Made by a program: the position numbers and the translations under genes. A stretch of DNA of 64,000 nucleotides from Saccharopolyspora elongata (lineage in GTDB: Bacteria > Actinomycetota > Actinomycetes > Mycobacteriales > Pseudonocardiaceae). The first letter of the stretch is position 1; each line of letters starts with the position of its first letter. The DNA is taken from NCBI RefSeq assembly GCF_004348985.1, contig NZ_SMKW01000002.1, forward strand, positions 1 to 64,000. Direction: 5' to 3'. Positions 34,506 to 42,528 of this stretch are shown here, piece by piece. Under the pieces are notes generated by a model. The model did no database searches. It was not told where the DNA came from and saw only the letters and a program-made list of their open reading frames with translations.

Positions 34506-34801
34506 TCAACCGCTGGCCTCTCGATCGAGCAGGCCCGCGCAGGCGGCGAACTCGCGCAGCTCCGCCGACCACGCGGCCAGGCCGTCGAACGCGGTGACGT
34601 CGCCTCTGCGCACCGTGAGTCCCGGCAGAACTCGTCGGCCAGCCGGATCGCACGCTCCACCGCCGGGCCCAGTGCGTGCGGCGGCGCGGTCTCCACGTCC
34701 CGGCGCAGGCTCGCGAACAGGTCCGCGGCCGGCCGATCGGCCGCCTCCTGGAGTTGGGCCAACCGAACGGACAGTTCGCCGACGAGGTATTGCTGCGTCA
34801 T
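34506..34801 (-). pseudogene. Frameshifted conserved actinobacterial protein
   Basis: From ATG 34801 on the minus strand the frame reads MTQQYLVGELSVRLAQLQEA... to AIRLADEFCRD. The continuation LTVRRGDVTAFDGLAAWSAELREFAACAGLLD is in another frame down to 34506. Joining the two frames near 34620 gives a single coherent protein of about 98 residues, similar to small conserved actinobacterial proteins of unknown function. One base appears lost. This is either a young pseudogene or a sequencing error. Confidence 0.6.
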
Positions 34802-34905
34802 CTCCACCGCCACCCATCCCGATGTTCGAAATGGGTGTACCCGGGCCGGTTCCGGTCGTAATCCGGCGGACGGCACCGCTACCGGGTCGGATTAACCGGG
34901 CGGCC

Positions 34906-35796
34906 TCAGCCCGCGTCCTTGCTCACTCGACCGGTTTCCGGCGGTGCTGTGCGGGCCTTGACGACCTGGCCGATGAACAGGTCGTAGACGACGGCGCCGA
35001 TGACGGCGCCGACCAGCGGCCCGACTATGGGGATCCAGAAGTACCAGCTGAACCACTCGTAGGTCCCCGGCAGGGCGATATCGCCCCAGCCGGCGATGAA
35101 CGTCCACAGGCGGGGGCCGAAGTCGCGCGCCGGGTTGATCGCGTAGCCGGCGTTGGGTCCGAAGGTCAAGCCGATCACCGTGACGACCAGGCCGATCAGG
35201 AACGGCCCGAGGTTGGCCGCCGGCGCGGTGTTGCGCGTGTCGGTGAGCGCGAAGATGAGCAGCACCAGGATCGCGGTGCCGACGATCTGGTCCAGCAGCG
35301 GTCCCCACCACGACGCGCCGAAGTACTCGGCCGGGAAGGTGGCGAAGATCGCGAAGGTGTCCAGGGACTGGGGGCGGGCGAGACCGGCCTTGGCGTTGAA
35401 CGCGTCGATCGCCCAGCTGTACGTCGCGTATACCAGCCCCGCGGCGAGGAACGCGCCCACGACCTGGGCGACGATGTAGGGCACGACCTTCACCCACGGG
35501 AAGGCCCGCCGCACCGCGAAGGCCAGCGTCACCGCCGGGTTGATGTGCGCGCCGCTGACGCCGCCGGCGACGTAGATGCCGAACACCACGGCGAGTCCCC
35601 AGCCCCACGCGATGATCAGCCAGTTCGCCGGCCCGAAGGCGTCGGTTTGCCGCCCCGAGCCGGGCAGTCCGGCGACGGCCACCGCGACCGACGCGCACCC
35701 CAGCAGGATCAGGACGAAGGTTCCCAGGAATTCCGCCAGCAGCTCGCCACCGAGTCCTGCTCGGTAGCCGCGGCGGCGTTGGTTCTCCTCGGCCAT
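34906..35796 (-). CDS. MIP-family aquaglyceroporin (glycerol uptake facilitator type)
   Basis: A 296-residue channel with six hydrophobic segments and both half-helix motifs: SGAHINPAVT and GYAINPARDFGPR. Asp directly after the second NPAR is the hallmark of glycerol-conducting aquaglyceroporins. The protein is slightly long because of a loop near 130-170. It passively moves glycerol, water or related small solutes. It is a single gene, divergent from mntH, and no glycerol kinase lies nearby. Confidence 0.9.
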   Translation of the reverse strand: MAEENQRRRGYRAGLGGELLAEFLGTFVLILLGCASVAVAVAGLPGSGRQTDAFGPANWLIIAWGWGLAVVFGIYVAGGVSGAHINPAVTLAFAVRRAFPWVKVVPYIVAQVVGAFLAAGLVYATYSWAIDAFNAKAGLARPQSLDTFAIFATFPAEYFGASWWGPLLDQIVGTAILVLLIFALTDTRNTAPAANLGPFLIGLVVTVIGLTFGPNAGYAINPARDFGPRLWTFIAGWGDIALPGTYEWFSWYFWIPIVGPLVGAVIGAVVYDLFIGQVVKARTAPPETGRVSKDAG

Positions 35797-35939
35797 CGGT
35801 GGCTCCAGACCCGAGTCGATTTGCCCCCATCAAGCGATTCGGCCGTTCTAGCGCGGCGGAATCGGTACCCCGGAGTGTAGGGCTCCTGCCCCGGATGCGC
35901 CGGGCGCGAGCGGCCGAGTGGGGGCTTGCGAAGAGAATT

Positions 35940-35955
35940 TTTCGGCATACCGTAA
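35940..35955 (+). promoter_or_regulatory. Possible metal-regulator box upstream of mntH
   Basis: TTTCGGCATACCGTAA is an inverted repeat (TTTCGG/CCGTAA, five of six positions) about 109 bases before the mntH start. Its size is compatible with a DtxR/MntR- or Fur-type dimer site. It is the only dyad I noticed in this stretch. Confidence 0.35.
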
Positions 35956-36063
35956 CCTCGTGGACGGGAAAACGAATCGTTGTTCGCGCGGGCCCACCGG
36001 GGCGCCGCGCGCGTACCGGCAGGAGGCCGTCATCGGCGCGCAGGCAGCGGCACAGGGGGACCG

Positions 36064-37335
36064 ATGGGCGTGACCGAGGCCGAGGCGGGACGCGATTCCC
36101 GGGAGGACCTGGGGCAGGTGCTCGGGCGGGGGCGGATGCGGGGCGCGCTCGCGATGCTGGGGCCCGCCTTCATCGCGGCCATCGCCTACGTCGATCCCGG
36201 CAACTTCTCGACCAACATCGGCGCCGGCGCGGAGTTCGGCTACGCGCTGGTGTGGGTCGTGGTGCTGGCGAACCTGATGGCGATGCCGGTGCAGTTCCTG
36301 TCCGCGAAGATCGGCGTGGTCACCGGCAAGACGCTGCCCGAGGTGTGCCGGGAGCGGCACTCCCGGCCGGTGCGGTGGGGTCTGTGGCTGCAGGCGGAGA
36401 TCGTCGCCATGTCGACCGACCTCGCCGAGTTCGTCGGCGCCGCCCTCGGCCTGTACCTGCTGTTCGGCATCCCGATGGTGCCGGCGGCGCTGATCACCGC
36501 GGTCGTCGCGTTCGCGCTGCTGGGCCTGCAGGCGCGCGGCTACCGGCCCTTCGAGCGGGCGATCGCCGGGCTGCTGCTGCTGATCATCGCCGGCTTCGCC
36601 TACCAGCTGCTGCGCATCGGCGTGGAGCCCGCCCAGGCCATCGCCGGGCTGGTGCCGACGCTGCCGGCCGGCAGCGCCTACCTCGCGGTGGGGATCGTCG
36701 GCGCCACCGTGATGCCGCACGTGGTCTACCTCCACTCGGCGCTCACCAGCCGCCGGGTGGCCGTCTCGACCGACGACGACCGCCGGAAGGTGCTGCGCTT
36801 CGAGCGCTGGGACGTGGTCATCGCGCTCGGCCTCGCCGGGTTGATCAACCTGTCGATGCTGGTCATGGCCGCGAAGTTGTTCCACGCCAGCGGCAACACC
36901 GGGGTCAGCAGCATCGAGGACGCACACGCGGGTCTCGCCACCTTCGCCGGTGGCACCGCCGCCCTGGTGTTCGCGGTCGCCCTGCTCGCGTCCGGGATCT
37001 CGTCCTCCAGCGTCGGCACCTTCGCCGGGCAGGTCGTGATGGCCGGGTTCATCAACTTCCGGATTCCGCTGCTGCTGCGCCGGTTGATCACGATGACGCC
37101 CGCGCTCGTGGTGATCGTGCTCGGCATGAACCCCACCGACGTCCTGAACTTCAGCCAGGTCGTGCTGAGCTTCGGCATCCCGTTCGCGCTGATCCCGCTG
37201 CTGCTGGTGACCAGGGACCGCTCGGTCATGGGCGACTTCGCGAACCCGCGCTGGCTGACGGCGGTGATGACGGCGATCACGACGCTGATCATCGGCCTGA
37301 ACGCCTACCTCCTCTACGACCAGTTCCTGGGCTGA
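36064..37335 (+). CDS. mntH: Nramp-family divalent metal (Mn2+/Fe2+) transporter
   Basis: A 423-residue membrane protein with about 11 hydrophobic segments. The metal site is intact: DPGN in AYVDPGNFSTN (44-47) and Met-Pro-His in GATVMPHVVYLHS of segment 6. GISSSSVGTFAGQVVM matches the conserved segment near TM9. It imports Mn2+ or Fe2+ with protons. GGGGGA precedes the ATG at 36064; longer upstream starts lack a ribosome site. The pyrophosphatase-like gene follows after 4 bases and may be co-transcribed. Confidence 0.9.
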   Translation: MGVTEAEAGRDSREDLGQVLGRGRMRGALAMLGPAFIAAIAYVDPGNFSTNIGAGAEFGYALVWVVVLANLMAMPVQFLSAKIGVVTGKTLPEVCRERHSRPVRWGLWLQAEIVAMSTDLAEFVGAALGLYLLFGIPMVPAALITAVVAFALLGLQARGYRPFERAIAGLLLLIIAGFAYQLLRIGVEPAQAIAGLVPTLPAGSAYLAVGIVGATVMPHVVYLHSALTSRRVAVSTDDDRRKVLRFERWDVVIALGLAGLINLSMLVMAAKLFHASGNTGVSSIEDAHAGLATFAGGTAALVFAVALLASGISSSSVGTFAGQVVMAGFINFRIPLLLRRLITMTPALVVIVLGMNPTDVLNFSQVVLSFGIPFALIPLLLVTRDRSVMGDFANPRWLTAVMTAITTLIIGLNAYLLYDQFLG

Positions 37336-37339
37336 GCCC

Positions 37340-37719
37340 ATGAGAACCGACGCGCCGGACGAAGTGCATCCCGGATCAGCGGGATTCTTCGCCGCGCTGG
37401 CCGATCTCGTGCGGCACGGCGAGATCGTCGACCGGCCGCGGGGACGAGCGCACCCGCGCATCCCAGATGTGGTCTACCCGCTGGACTACGGCTACCTAGC
37501 GGGAACCACCGGCGGTGACGGCGAAGGCATCGACGTCTTCGTCGGCTCGGCGGCGGGCGCGGGAGTGGTGGGCGTCCTGCTCACCGCGGACCTGGCCAAG
37601 CGGGACGCCGAGATCAAGGTGCTCGTCGACTGCTCGCCCGAGGAGGTCGGGATGGCCAGGGGTTTCGCAGCGGAGTCCTCGGCATCGGCGGTCATCTCGT
37701 CCTGCGGGGCGAGGCCTAG
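37340..37719 (+). pseudogene. Inorganic pyrophosphatase-like gene with a frameshift near its 3' end
   Basis: About 108 codons match small actinobacterial inorganic pyrophosphatases: DRPRGRAHPRIPDVVYPLDYGYLAGTTGGDGEGIDVFVG, then VLLTADLAKRDAEIKVLVDCSPEEV. The GDGEGIDVF block carries the Mg/PPi-binding acids. After ARGF near 37668 the frame turns into non-coding-looking sequence and runs to 38056, antisense to the next gene. A shift of one base restores RSGVLGIGGHLVLRGEA and a stop at 37717-37719, the length expected for the family. This is either a mutated gene or an assembly indel. Confidence 0.55.
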
Positions 37720-37908
37720 CAGACGTGAGGATTCGGCCGGCGCGGCGCGGAGTTCCCGGACTTCAGCCCGGAGTTCGCGAATCTCGGTGAGCAACTCGCG
37801 GACCGTTTCGCCGTCGTCCTCGCGATCGCGGCCCACCTGGGATTCCATCGCGGACACGGCGACGGCGAGGTGTGCGCCGGGAACGGATTCCCGGCGCCCA
37901 CCGGAGGA

Positions 37909-38883
37909 TCAGAACTCCTCTTCGTCGCCCTCGAAGACCTCTTCCAGCACCTCGCCCACGACCATGCCGCCGAGGATCCCGGCGCCGGCGCCCAGCGCGG
38001 CACCCGCGACCATGCCGCCCATCCCGGATCCGCGCCGGTGGTGCTCGTCGTGGTAGCCGTGGTGCTCGTAGCCGTGGTGGTCGTGACCGGCCATCGGGTG
38101 GCCCGCGCCGCGGCGTTCGGCGACCTGCTCCAGCCAGCCGTGGATCCGCCCGGCCCAGTCGGTGCCGAGGGCTTCCTCGTGGGAGGCCTGGAAGCGGCCG
38201 AAGGCGTCCTGGCTCGGGGTGAAGAACCCGCCGCGCTTGTCGGCCTCCAGCACCACGTCCAGCCCGTGCGGGCCGGCGACGAAGGTCAGCTCGACCTCGT
38301 TGATCCGCCCGGCGAACTGCTGTGGCGGGTAGAACTCGATCTCCTGGAAGAACGGCAGTTCCTGGCGGACGCCGTGCAACCGGCCGTGCTCCAGGTCGGC
38401 GCTCTTGAAGTGGAAACCGAGCTGGGAGAACGCCTCCAGCACCTTCTCCTGCGCGGGCAGGGGCTCCACCGACACCGGGTCGAGGTCGCCCTTGTCGGCG
38501 ACCTTGGCGATGGCCAGCTCGGTGCGCACGCCGAGCGTCATGCCGTGCAGGTGCTGCCCGTAGACGCTGGTGATCGGCGTTTCCCACGGCACGGGGAGCT
38601 GGAACGGGATGGTCTTGTTCTCGCCCTCGCGCAGTTCGAACCGGCCGGCCACCACGGCGCGGTGGAACTCCACGCCGGCATGCCCGTCGTGGCCGCCGTG
38701 CTCGGTTTCGACGCGCGTGACGAGGCCGAGCGCGACGTTCTCGACGGTGACGTCCTGGTTCCCGCCGGTGATGCGGACTTCCCCGGCGAGGTTCTCGCCC
38801 GGGCGGACGTGCTGGTGGTGCAGCACGGTGTCCACCGACGGGCCGCCGACGCCGAGCGCGCCCAGGAGCTTCTTGAAGACCAT
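37909..38883 (-). CDS. Spo0M (SpoOM) family sporulation-control protein
   Basis: A 324-residue protein. The arrestin-like Spo0M domain occupies about 1-250: VDTVLHHQHVRPGENLAGEVRITGG, then PFQLPVPWETPIT, then FFQEIEFYPPQ and VELTFVAGPHGLDVVLEADKRGG. A His-rich stretch (HDHHGYEHHGYHDEHH, about 272-287) and a Gly zipper (AGAALGAGAGILGG) form the tail, before an acidic end. Spo0M proteins link cytoskeleton and cell-cycle control in sporulating bacteria, and the His run may bind metal. AGGAAGGG precedes the ATG. Confidence 0.88.
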   Translation of the reverse strand: MVFKKLLGALGVGGPSVDTVLHHQHVRPGENLAGEVRITGGNQDVTVENVALGLVTRVETEHGGHDGHAGVEFHRAVVAGRFELREGENKTIPFQLPVPWETPITSVYGQHLHGMTLGVRTELAIAKVADKGDLDPVSVEPLPAQEKVLEAFSQLGFHFKSADLEHGRLHGVRQELPFFQEIEFYPPQQFAGRINEVELTFVAGPHGLDVVLEADKRGGFFTPSQDAFGRFQASHEEALGTDWAGRIHGWLEQVAERRGAGHPMAGHDHHGYEHHGYHDEHHRRGSGMGGMVAGAALGAGAGILGGMVVGEVLEEVFEGDEEEF

Positions 38884-39513
38884 TCTGCTGGCCCTTCCTC
38901 TTCTTTTCGCTGTCGATTCAGTTGCGGTGCGTGTGGTCGAACGGGTTGCGGCTCCTCCTGCCGGATCGGAGACGCGGTCCGGAGAGGCTGTGAGCCGCGG
39001 TGCCGTGCGGGGAAAGGATGGCCACCTGCGGGAGGAGCGCCGGACGACTTTCGGCTGCACGGCGCGGAAGCGCGTCGGGCTCGACTTCTCCGGGCGGTCC
39101 TGAACGGACGCGGTGCGGGGTCACGGGCGGCGTCGACCTGCGGTCGTGACGCGACTCCGGAGGGAGGGTGCGGCCCGCCGGCTCCCGGCGGGCAAGGCGG
39201 CCGACGCGAGGCGCCGGCTGTCCAGCAGGGTCCGCGCCCCTCGGCTCGCCAGGGGCGCGGCAGGTACTTCCGGGATCATCGCCCATGCTCGTAGCAACGG
39301 CGCAACAGATCATCGGGTTCCGGACAAACGACTCAAAAATCGTGATCAACACAACATCACCCGCCCGTGATGCCGGTGCTGTGCCCGGCAAAGCGGTCGA
39401 ACTCCAGGAACTGCGGCCAAGTCCGTGGCGAACCGGCCACGCTTCCCAGGCGGGGGTGCTGTGCACCAGAGCGCGCCGCGCCTCTCGGTCCGGCGCCGAC
39501 TGGCCGGTCGGCG
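38884..39513. other. 630-bp intergenic region with no recognised gene
   Basis: Open frames here have no plausible product on either strand. The first 350 bases are coding-like in composition, perhaps a decayed gene. The stretch 39295-39365 is markedly A+T-rich (CAAACGACTCAAAAATCGTGA; AACACAACATCACCC). I see no tRNA, riboswitch or strong hairpin. Confidence 0.4.
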
Positions 39514-40065
39514 CTACTCCTCGGGCGTGCCCTGGGGTGGTTGCTCGATCGGGAACAGGATCGGGCTGAGCAGGTACTGGCTGCGGTGCGGTGCGGGCTC
39601 GTTGGCCAGCTGTGGCGCGATGGCGCCACGCATCCCGTCGATCATCTCGGCGAGTTCGCCGGGACTGAGCCAGATCGCGTGCTGGCGGTAGCCGACGGAA
39701 TCGGCGGCGGGGTCGGCCCGCTCGCGGTCGAGATAGGCGTTGAACTCGGCGATCAGCGTGGTCATGGCGGTGGCGAAGCCACGGCGGTGCTCCTCCGGCG
39801 GCACCGTCATGGCCGTTTCGTGGTCGATCACCGCTCGTTCCCGGCGCAGGCGGTACAGGCGCTCCACGGCGCCGCGCACTCGTTGTTCTTCCTCGACTTC
39901 CAGGATGCCCGCGTCCGCGAGCAGGCCGACGTGCCGGTACACGGTCGCCTTCGAGACGTCGGGCACGCGGTCGCACAGCTGCGCGGTCGTGAGGTGCCGA
40001 CCACCGGAGAGGGCGTGCACGATGCGCAGCCGCACCGGATGCACCAGCAGTTCCAACGTGTCCAC
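39514..40065 (-). CDS. ArsR-like winged-helix transcriptional regulator
   Basis: A 183-residue regulator. LVHPVRLRIVHALSGG, then TTAQLCDRVPDVSKATVYRHVGLLADAGILEV, forms an N-terminal winged helix of the ArsR/HTH_20 type. A helical C-terminal effector domain of about 100 residues has no Cys metal site, so a metal sensor is unlikely. GTG 40065 follows GAGAAG. It is divergent from the alpha/beta hydrolase and probably regulates it. Confidence 0.85.
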   Translation of the reverse strand: MDTLELLVHPVRLRIVHALSGGRHLTTAQLCDRVPDVSKATVYRHVGLLADAGILEVEEEQRVRGAVERLYRLRRERAVIDHETAMTVPPEEHRRGFATAMTTLIAEFNAYLDRERADPAADSVGYRQHAIWLSPGELAEMIDGMRGAIAPQLANEPAPHRSQYLLSPILFPIEQPPQGTPEE

Positions 40066-40141
40066 AGTCGAATCTTCTCATGTCGTGATACCTTTCTCAA
40101 AGTTTGCGAACGGTATGGATGAGTCGATGCGGAGGAACGAC

Positions 40142-41071
40142 ATGCGGCACCTGTCAGCTGAGGACCGCCCCGAGGTGATCGAGGCGCCACCATTGGGAAG
40201 CCACTACGAAGTGGGAGGCCGGCGGCTGATGCTCCACCGCTCGGGCAGCGGCGACCCCGCCGTGGTGTTCCTCCCCGGAGCCGGGCTGGTCGGCCTGGAC
40301 TTCCTGAACCTCCAGCAGCAGATGGCCGAACTGACCACGAGCGTGCTCTACGACCGGGCGGGCACGGGCTGGAGCGAGCGAACCGACCTGCCCCGCAGCG
40401 CCGTCGAGGTCGCAGGCGAGCTCCGGGACCTGCTGCGCGCAGCGGGAGTCCCGGCTCCCTACCTGCTGGTCGCGCATTCGCTGGGCGCGTTCTACGCGCG
40501 CCGGTTCGCGCAACTCTTCCCCGGTGAGGTGGCCGGTCTGCTCCTGCTGGATCCCGGTCACGAGGACATCAGCGACCACATGCCGGCGGAAGCCGCCGAG
40601 TTGAACGAGCAGATGAAGCTCGATCCGGAGCAGATGCCGGAGCTGACGGACGAGCAACTCGAGGCTTCCCGCAGCGCGCTCGCGCAGATCTACGCCGAGT
40701 GGCCGGACTCGGTCCGCGAGCCGCTCGTCGAACACCACCTCTTGGAGTGGCGGACGGGCATCCAGGAGACGGCCAACTTCGAGAGCGAGCTGTACGACGA
40801 ACTCCGGCAGGGCGGAGAACTCCCCGACGTCCCGTTGATCGTGGTCACCGCGATGGGGCGCAACCCTTACTGGGCGAAGTTCGCGTCCGGGGACGTCGAA
40901 CGCCGGATGCACGACGGCCTGCGGGACCTTCACGCGGCGATCGCAGCATCGGTTCCCCGCGGCGAGCAGCGGGTGCTCGACGATGCCCAGCACCAGTACA
41001 TCCACATCGAGCATCCCGACGCCGTGCTGCACGCGATCCGCGACCTGCTCGACGAAGCCGGGACGTCGTGA
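40142..41071 (+). CDS. Alpha/beta hydrolase
   Basis: A 309-residue alpha/beta-fold hydrolase. VVFLPGAGLVG forms the oxyanion region, VAHSLGAF carries the nucleophile Ser in a GxSxG-like elbow (Ala at the first position), LLLLDPGHED supplies the acid and the HQYIHIEHPDAV region the His. A helical lid lies at about 165-240. ATG 40142 is chosen because GGAGG lies 6 bases upstream. Three earlier in-frame starts lack this. The substrate is unknown; regulation by the divergent ArsR-like gene is likely. Confidence 0.85.
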   Translation: MRHLSAEDRPEVIEAPPLGSHYEVGGRRLMLHRSGSGDPAVVFLPGAGLVGLDFLNLQQQMAELTTSVLYDRAGTGWSERTDLPRSAVEVAGELRDLLRAAGVPAPYLLVAHSLGAFYARRFAQLFPGEVAGLLLLDPGHEDISDHMPAEAAELNEQMKLDPEQMPELTDEQLEASRSALAQIYAEWPDSVREPLVEHHLLEWRTGIQETANFESELYDELRQGGELPDVPLIVVTAMGRNPYWAKFASGDVERRMHDGLRDLHAAIAASVPRGEQRVLDDAQHQYIHIEHPDAVLHAIRDLLDEAGTS

Positions 41072-41092
41072 ACGACGGCGTTCCGGCCTGCT

Positions 41093-42289
41093 TCAGCGGC
41101 GCAGCGACTCGCCGCGCTTGCGGGCCCGAGCCCAGCGCAAGCCGTTGCCGAACAGCCGTTGGGTCTTGCGCGCCACCAGGTGCTGCGTCAGCAGGTGGTG
41201 CTGGTAGTGCCACGGCGGCTGCAAGCTGTTCCGGCCGGACATCGCGTAGCAGAAGTCCACGGCGTTGCGGTCGGTGTAGCGGTCGGTGTTCTCGAACCAC
41301 GCCATGCTGGAGCGCGCCGAGGCCTGCGCCATGCGCATCATGGCGTGGCCTTCCTCGTCGAACTCCTTGAGCGCCATGGACGTTTGCTCGCACTCCAGCA
41401 GTTTGTGCGCGAGCATCACCGCGTCGGTCATGGCCAGCCTGGTTCCGGAACCGAGCGTGAAGTGCGTGGTGTGCGCGGCATCGCCGATCAGCACCATGTT
41501 CTCGTGGCGCCAGGTCTGGTTGTAGACCTGGGTGAAGCGCTGCCAGGAGGCCGGCCTTCCCCGGGCGGCGCTGATCAGCGAGTGCCCTGCCAGCGGCTGG
41601 TCGAAGATGTCCTCCAGCAACCGCATGCTCTCGTCGTCGCCGAGCCGGTCGAACCCCAGTCGGCGCCAGGTCGTGTCCTGGCATTCGACGATGAAGGTGC
41701 TGATGCCGGAGCTGGAGGGGTAGGCGTGGAACCAGATCCAGCCCTCGGGTGTTTCTTCGAAGTCGAAGGTGAACATGTCGAACACCCGGTCCGTGCCCAG
41801 CCAGATGTAGGGGTTGTGGCCCTGGTCGACCTGGGTGCCGAACTCCTCGGCGTAGCGCTGCCGGGTGCGGCTGTTCGCGCCGTCGGCGACCACGATCAGG
41901 TCGGCGTCGGCGAACTCCGACAGGTCTTCCGCGGCGTGCTCGTACTGGACGTCCACGTCGAGGTCGGTGGCGCGCTGGGCGAGTATCTCCAGCAGTGGCG
42001 CGCGGTTCACGCTGTACCCGTATCCGCCCATGTAGGCGTGTTCGGTGCCGTGCAGCGAGACGACCTGCTCCCGCCACAGCGTCGAGGCGGCGCGGATCTG
42101 CTCCGCGCTCTCCCGGTCGTTGCGGTACAGGATGTCCAGCAGGTCGTCCCAGTACACGACGCCCCAGCCGTAGGTGGCGCCCGGCGGGTCCCGTTCGATC
42201 ACGGTGATGTCGTGCCCGGCGTCCCTGAGCTTCGCCGAGATGGCCAGGTAGAGGCCGGCCGGCCCGGCCCCGATGCACACGATCTTCAT
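41093..42289 (-). CDS. FAD-dependent aromatic monooxygenase, 2-aminobenzoyl-CoA/VioD type
   Basis: A 398-residue flavoprotein hydroxylase. The N-terminal FAD motif is VCIGAGPAGLYLAISAK, followed by TYGWGVVYWDDLLD, which recalls anthraniloyl-CoA, salicylyl-CoA and tryptophan (VioD) monooxygenases. DLIVVADGANSRTRQ is the DG motif and LIGDAAHTTHFTLGSGTRLAMTDA the GD motif near residue 285. Its NAD(P)H-dependent aromatic hydroxylation is expected in the cytoplasm. No CoA ligase or thioesterase lies nearby, so the substrate is open. It is convergent with the hydrolase gene. Confidence 0.85.
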   Translation of the reverse strand: MKIVCIGAGPAGLYLAISAKLRDAGHDITVIERDPPGATYGWGVVYWDDLLDILYRNDRESAEQIRAASTLWREQVVSLHGTEHAYMGGYGYSVNRAPLLEILAQRATDLDVDVQYEHAAEDLSEFADADLIVVADGANSRTRQRYAEEFGTQVDQGHNPYIWLGTDRVFDMFTFDFEETPEGWIWFHAYPSSSGISTFIVECQDTTWRRLGFDRLGDDESMRLLEDIFDQPLAGHSLISAARGRPASWQRFTQVYNQTWRHENMVLIGDAAHTTHFTLGSGTRLAMTDAVMLAHKLLECEQTSMALKEFDEEGHAMMRMAQASARSSMAWFENTDRYTDRNAVDFCYAMSGRNSLQPPWHYQHHLLTQHLVARKTQRLFGNGLRWARARKRGESLRR

Positions 42290-42483
42290 GGCGTCTCCAC
42301 ACGAGCAGCGAGATGAGTGGTGACCGCGGAATGCTCGTGAGCGCCACGAGCGACCGGTGTCCGCATGGGTCGGTACGACCCCGTTGTACACCGGTGGGAA
42401 GCCGGTCGCATGGGCGCCGCCGCCTGCCCGCTACCGGAGCTGCGGGACAAGGGACTTTCGCCCCCGACATGCACCTACCGCGA

Positions 42484-42515
42484 GCCTTCCGGGCTGCCGC
42501 AGCAGCCCGGAAGGC
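42484..42515 (-). terminator. Terminator after the glycoside hydrolase operon
   Basis: GCCTTCCGGGCTGC (42484-42497) and GCAGCCCGGAAGGC (42502-42515) form a perfect 14-bp stem with a four-base CGCA loop. It lies 13 bases past the glycoside hydrolase stop. There is no U-tract, but stem strength and place fit a terminator. Confidence 0.75.
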
Positions 42516-42528
42516 CCACGACCCGGCG

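Noticed and set aside
37720..38056. Continuation of the pyrophosphatase frame to 38056
   Set aside because: The Ser/Arg-rich translation is the mirror of a coiled-coil-like minus frame and overlaps the Spo0M gene. The protein would be far longer than the family.
39113..39569. Overlapping plus-strand frames in the 38.9-39.5 kb gap
   Set aside because: Basic low-complexity products in overlapping frames, no start signal and no family resemblance.
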